Below are positions 5,364 through 5,609 of a stretch of 5,609 nucleotides of DNA, piece by piece. The first letter of the stretch is position 1, and every line of letters begins with the position of its first letter. Location of the stretch: contig CANCEQ010000212.1 of assembly GCA_947375085.1 (NCBI GenBank), positions 1-5,609 of the forward strand. The letters run 5' to 3'. Below the pieces are notes generated by a model. That model was not told the DNA's origin and searched no databases. It was given only the letters and a program-made list of their open reading frames with translations. Source of the DNA: Flavobacteriales bacterium. Its GTDB lineage: Bacteria; Bacteroidota; Bacteroidia; Flavobacteriales; Crocinitomicaceae. The position numbers were made by a program, and so were the translations under genes.

Positions 5364-5609
5364 CTATCCTTTGTTCATTTTTTCTTTTAAAGCTACTAAA
5401 GCATCTAAATCACCTAATGTAGATTTCTCTGCGTTTTGGTTGTTAGATTTAGCAACTTGAGAAGCTTGAGAATCTCCAGCTCCTTTTTTACCAGCAGATT
5501 TCTCTTTCGCTGGAGCAGAAGCAGTTGGTTTATCTTCACCTTCTTCGAAAGTTCTAGTATGAGAAACAACGATTTTTTTAGATTCTTTATTGAATTCAAT
5601 TACTTTGAA
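5364..5609 (-). CDS. rpsA: 30S ribosomal protein S1, C-terminal end (partial)
   Basis: The minus strand is open from the right edge to TAG at 5364-5366, giving the last 81 residues. It begins FKVIEFNKESKKIVVSHTR, the closing strands of an S1 RNA-binding (OB-fold) repeat. A low-complexity Ala/Lys/Glu/Gly/Ser tail (about residues 21-62) follows, and the protein ends with STLGDLDALVALKEKMNKG. S1 binds mRNA on the 30S subunit during initiation. Its role is of interest in a phylum whose genes mostly lack Shine-Dalgarno sequences, as seen for the genes here. Codons such as GCT, TCT, GTT and GGT recur, as in highly expressed genes. The S1-repeat ending and the C-terminal helix fit flavobacterial S1 as I recall it. 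A different S1-domain protein is possible but less likely. Confidence 0.85.
   Translation of the reverse strand, partial: FKVIEFNKESKKIVVSHTRTFEEGEDKPTASAPAKEKSAGKKGAGDSQASQVAKSNNQNAEKSTLGDLDALVALKEKMNKG

Noticed and set aside
5414..5599. 61-codon minus-strand frame over the rpsA end
   Set aside because: Its translation is a Leu/Lys-rich low-complexity string, while another frame of the same strand reads as the S1 C-terminus with a terminator after its stop.
1..5609. CRISPR arrays, tRNA/rRNA genes, toxin-antitoxin or defence modules
   Set aside because: I saw no regularly spaced repeats, no tRNA-like cloverleaf, and no gene pair resembling a defence or toxin-antitoxin system.

Overview
The window looks like chromosomal DNA from a member of the Bacteroidota, most likely a Flavobacterium-like organism. 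It is strongly AT-rich. The start codons lack Shine-Dalgarno sequences and are preceded by A/T-rich leaders. Promoter-like boxes fit the Bacteroidota -7 consensus TAnnTTTG. The predicted proteins (a RecQ with a late zinc-binding module, a long-form branched-chain aminotransferase, a ribosomal protein S1 tail, an SPII lipoprotein) also fit that group. This assignment is inferred from sequence style, not from a database match.

Layout: 1-150 (+) is the 3' end of an unrecognised gene. It runs tail to tail, with a 5-base gap, into recQ (156-2042, -), an ATP-dependent DNA helicase. A 227-base divergent intergenic region (2043-2269) holds candidate promoters for both sides and three short dyad symmetries. 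Next is ilvE (2270-3340, +), a PLP-dependent branched-chain amino-acid aminotransferase. Immediately after ilvE lies a complete but decayed IS3-family insertion sequence, 3349-4742. It has 25-base imperfect terminal inverted repeats, an AAT target duplication, orfA and orfB on the minus strand, and a recognisable A AAA AAC frameshift heptamer. orfA carries a one-base insertion and orfB an in-frame amber codon between the second and third catalytic residues, so this copy should be inactive. Beyond the IS come a bidirectional terminator (4752-4787), a small lipoprotein gene (4804-5247, -) with its own promoter, an intrinsic terminator, and the 3' end of rpsA (5364-5609, -).

The genes do not form one pathway. 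RecQ acts in DNA repair, IlvE in valine/leucine/isoleucine metabolism, S1 in translation, and the lipoprotein in the envelope. The most informative event is the IS insertion. It landed 8 bases after the ilvE stop and separated ilvE from what was evidently its native terminator. The IS brings a strong 28-nt perfect palindrome followed by a T-run in the ilvE direction, which probably acts as a replacement terminator. I saw no convincing previously undescribed system. The notable observations concern the IS and its effect on ilvE, the RecQ domain order, and the uncharacterised lipoprotein.
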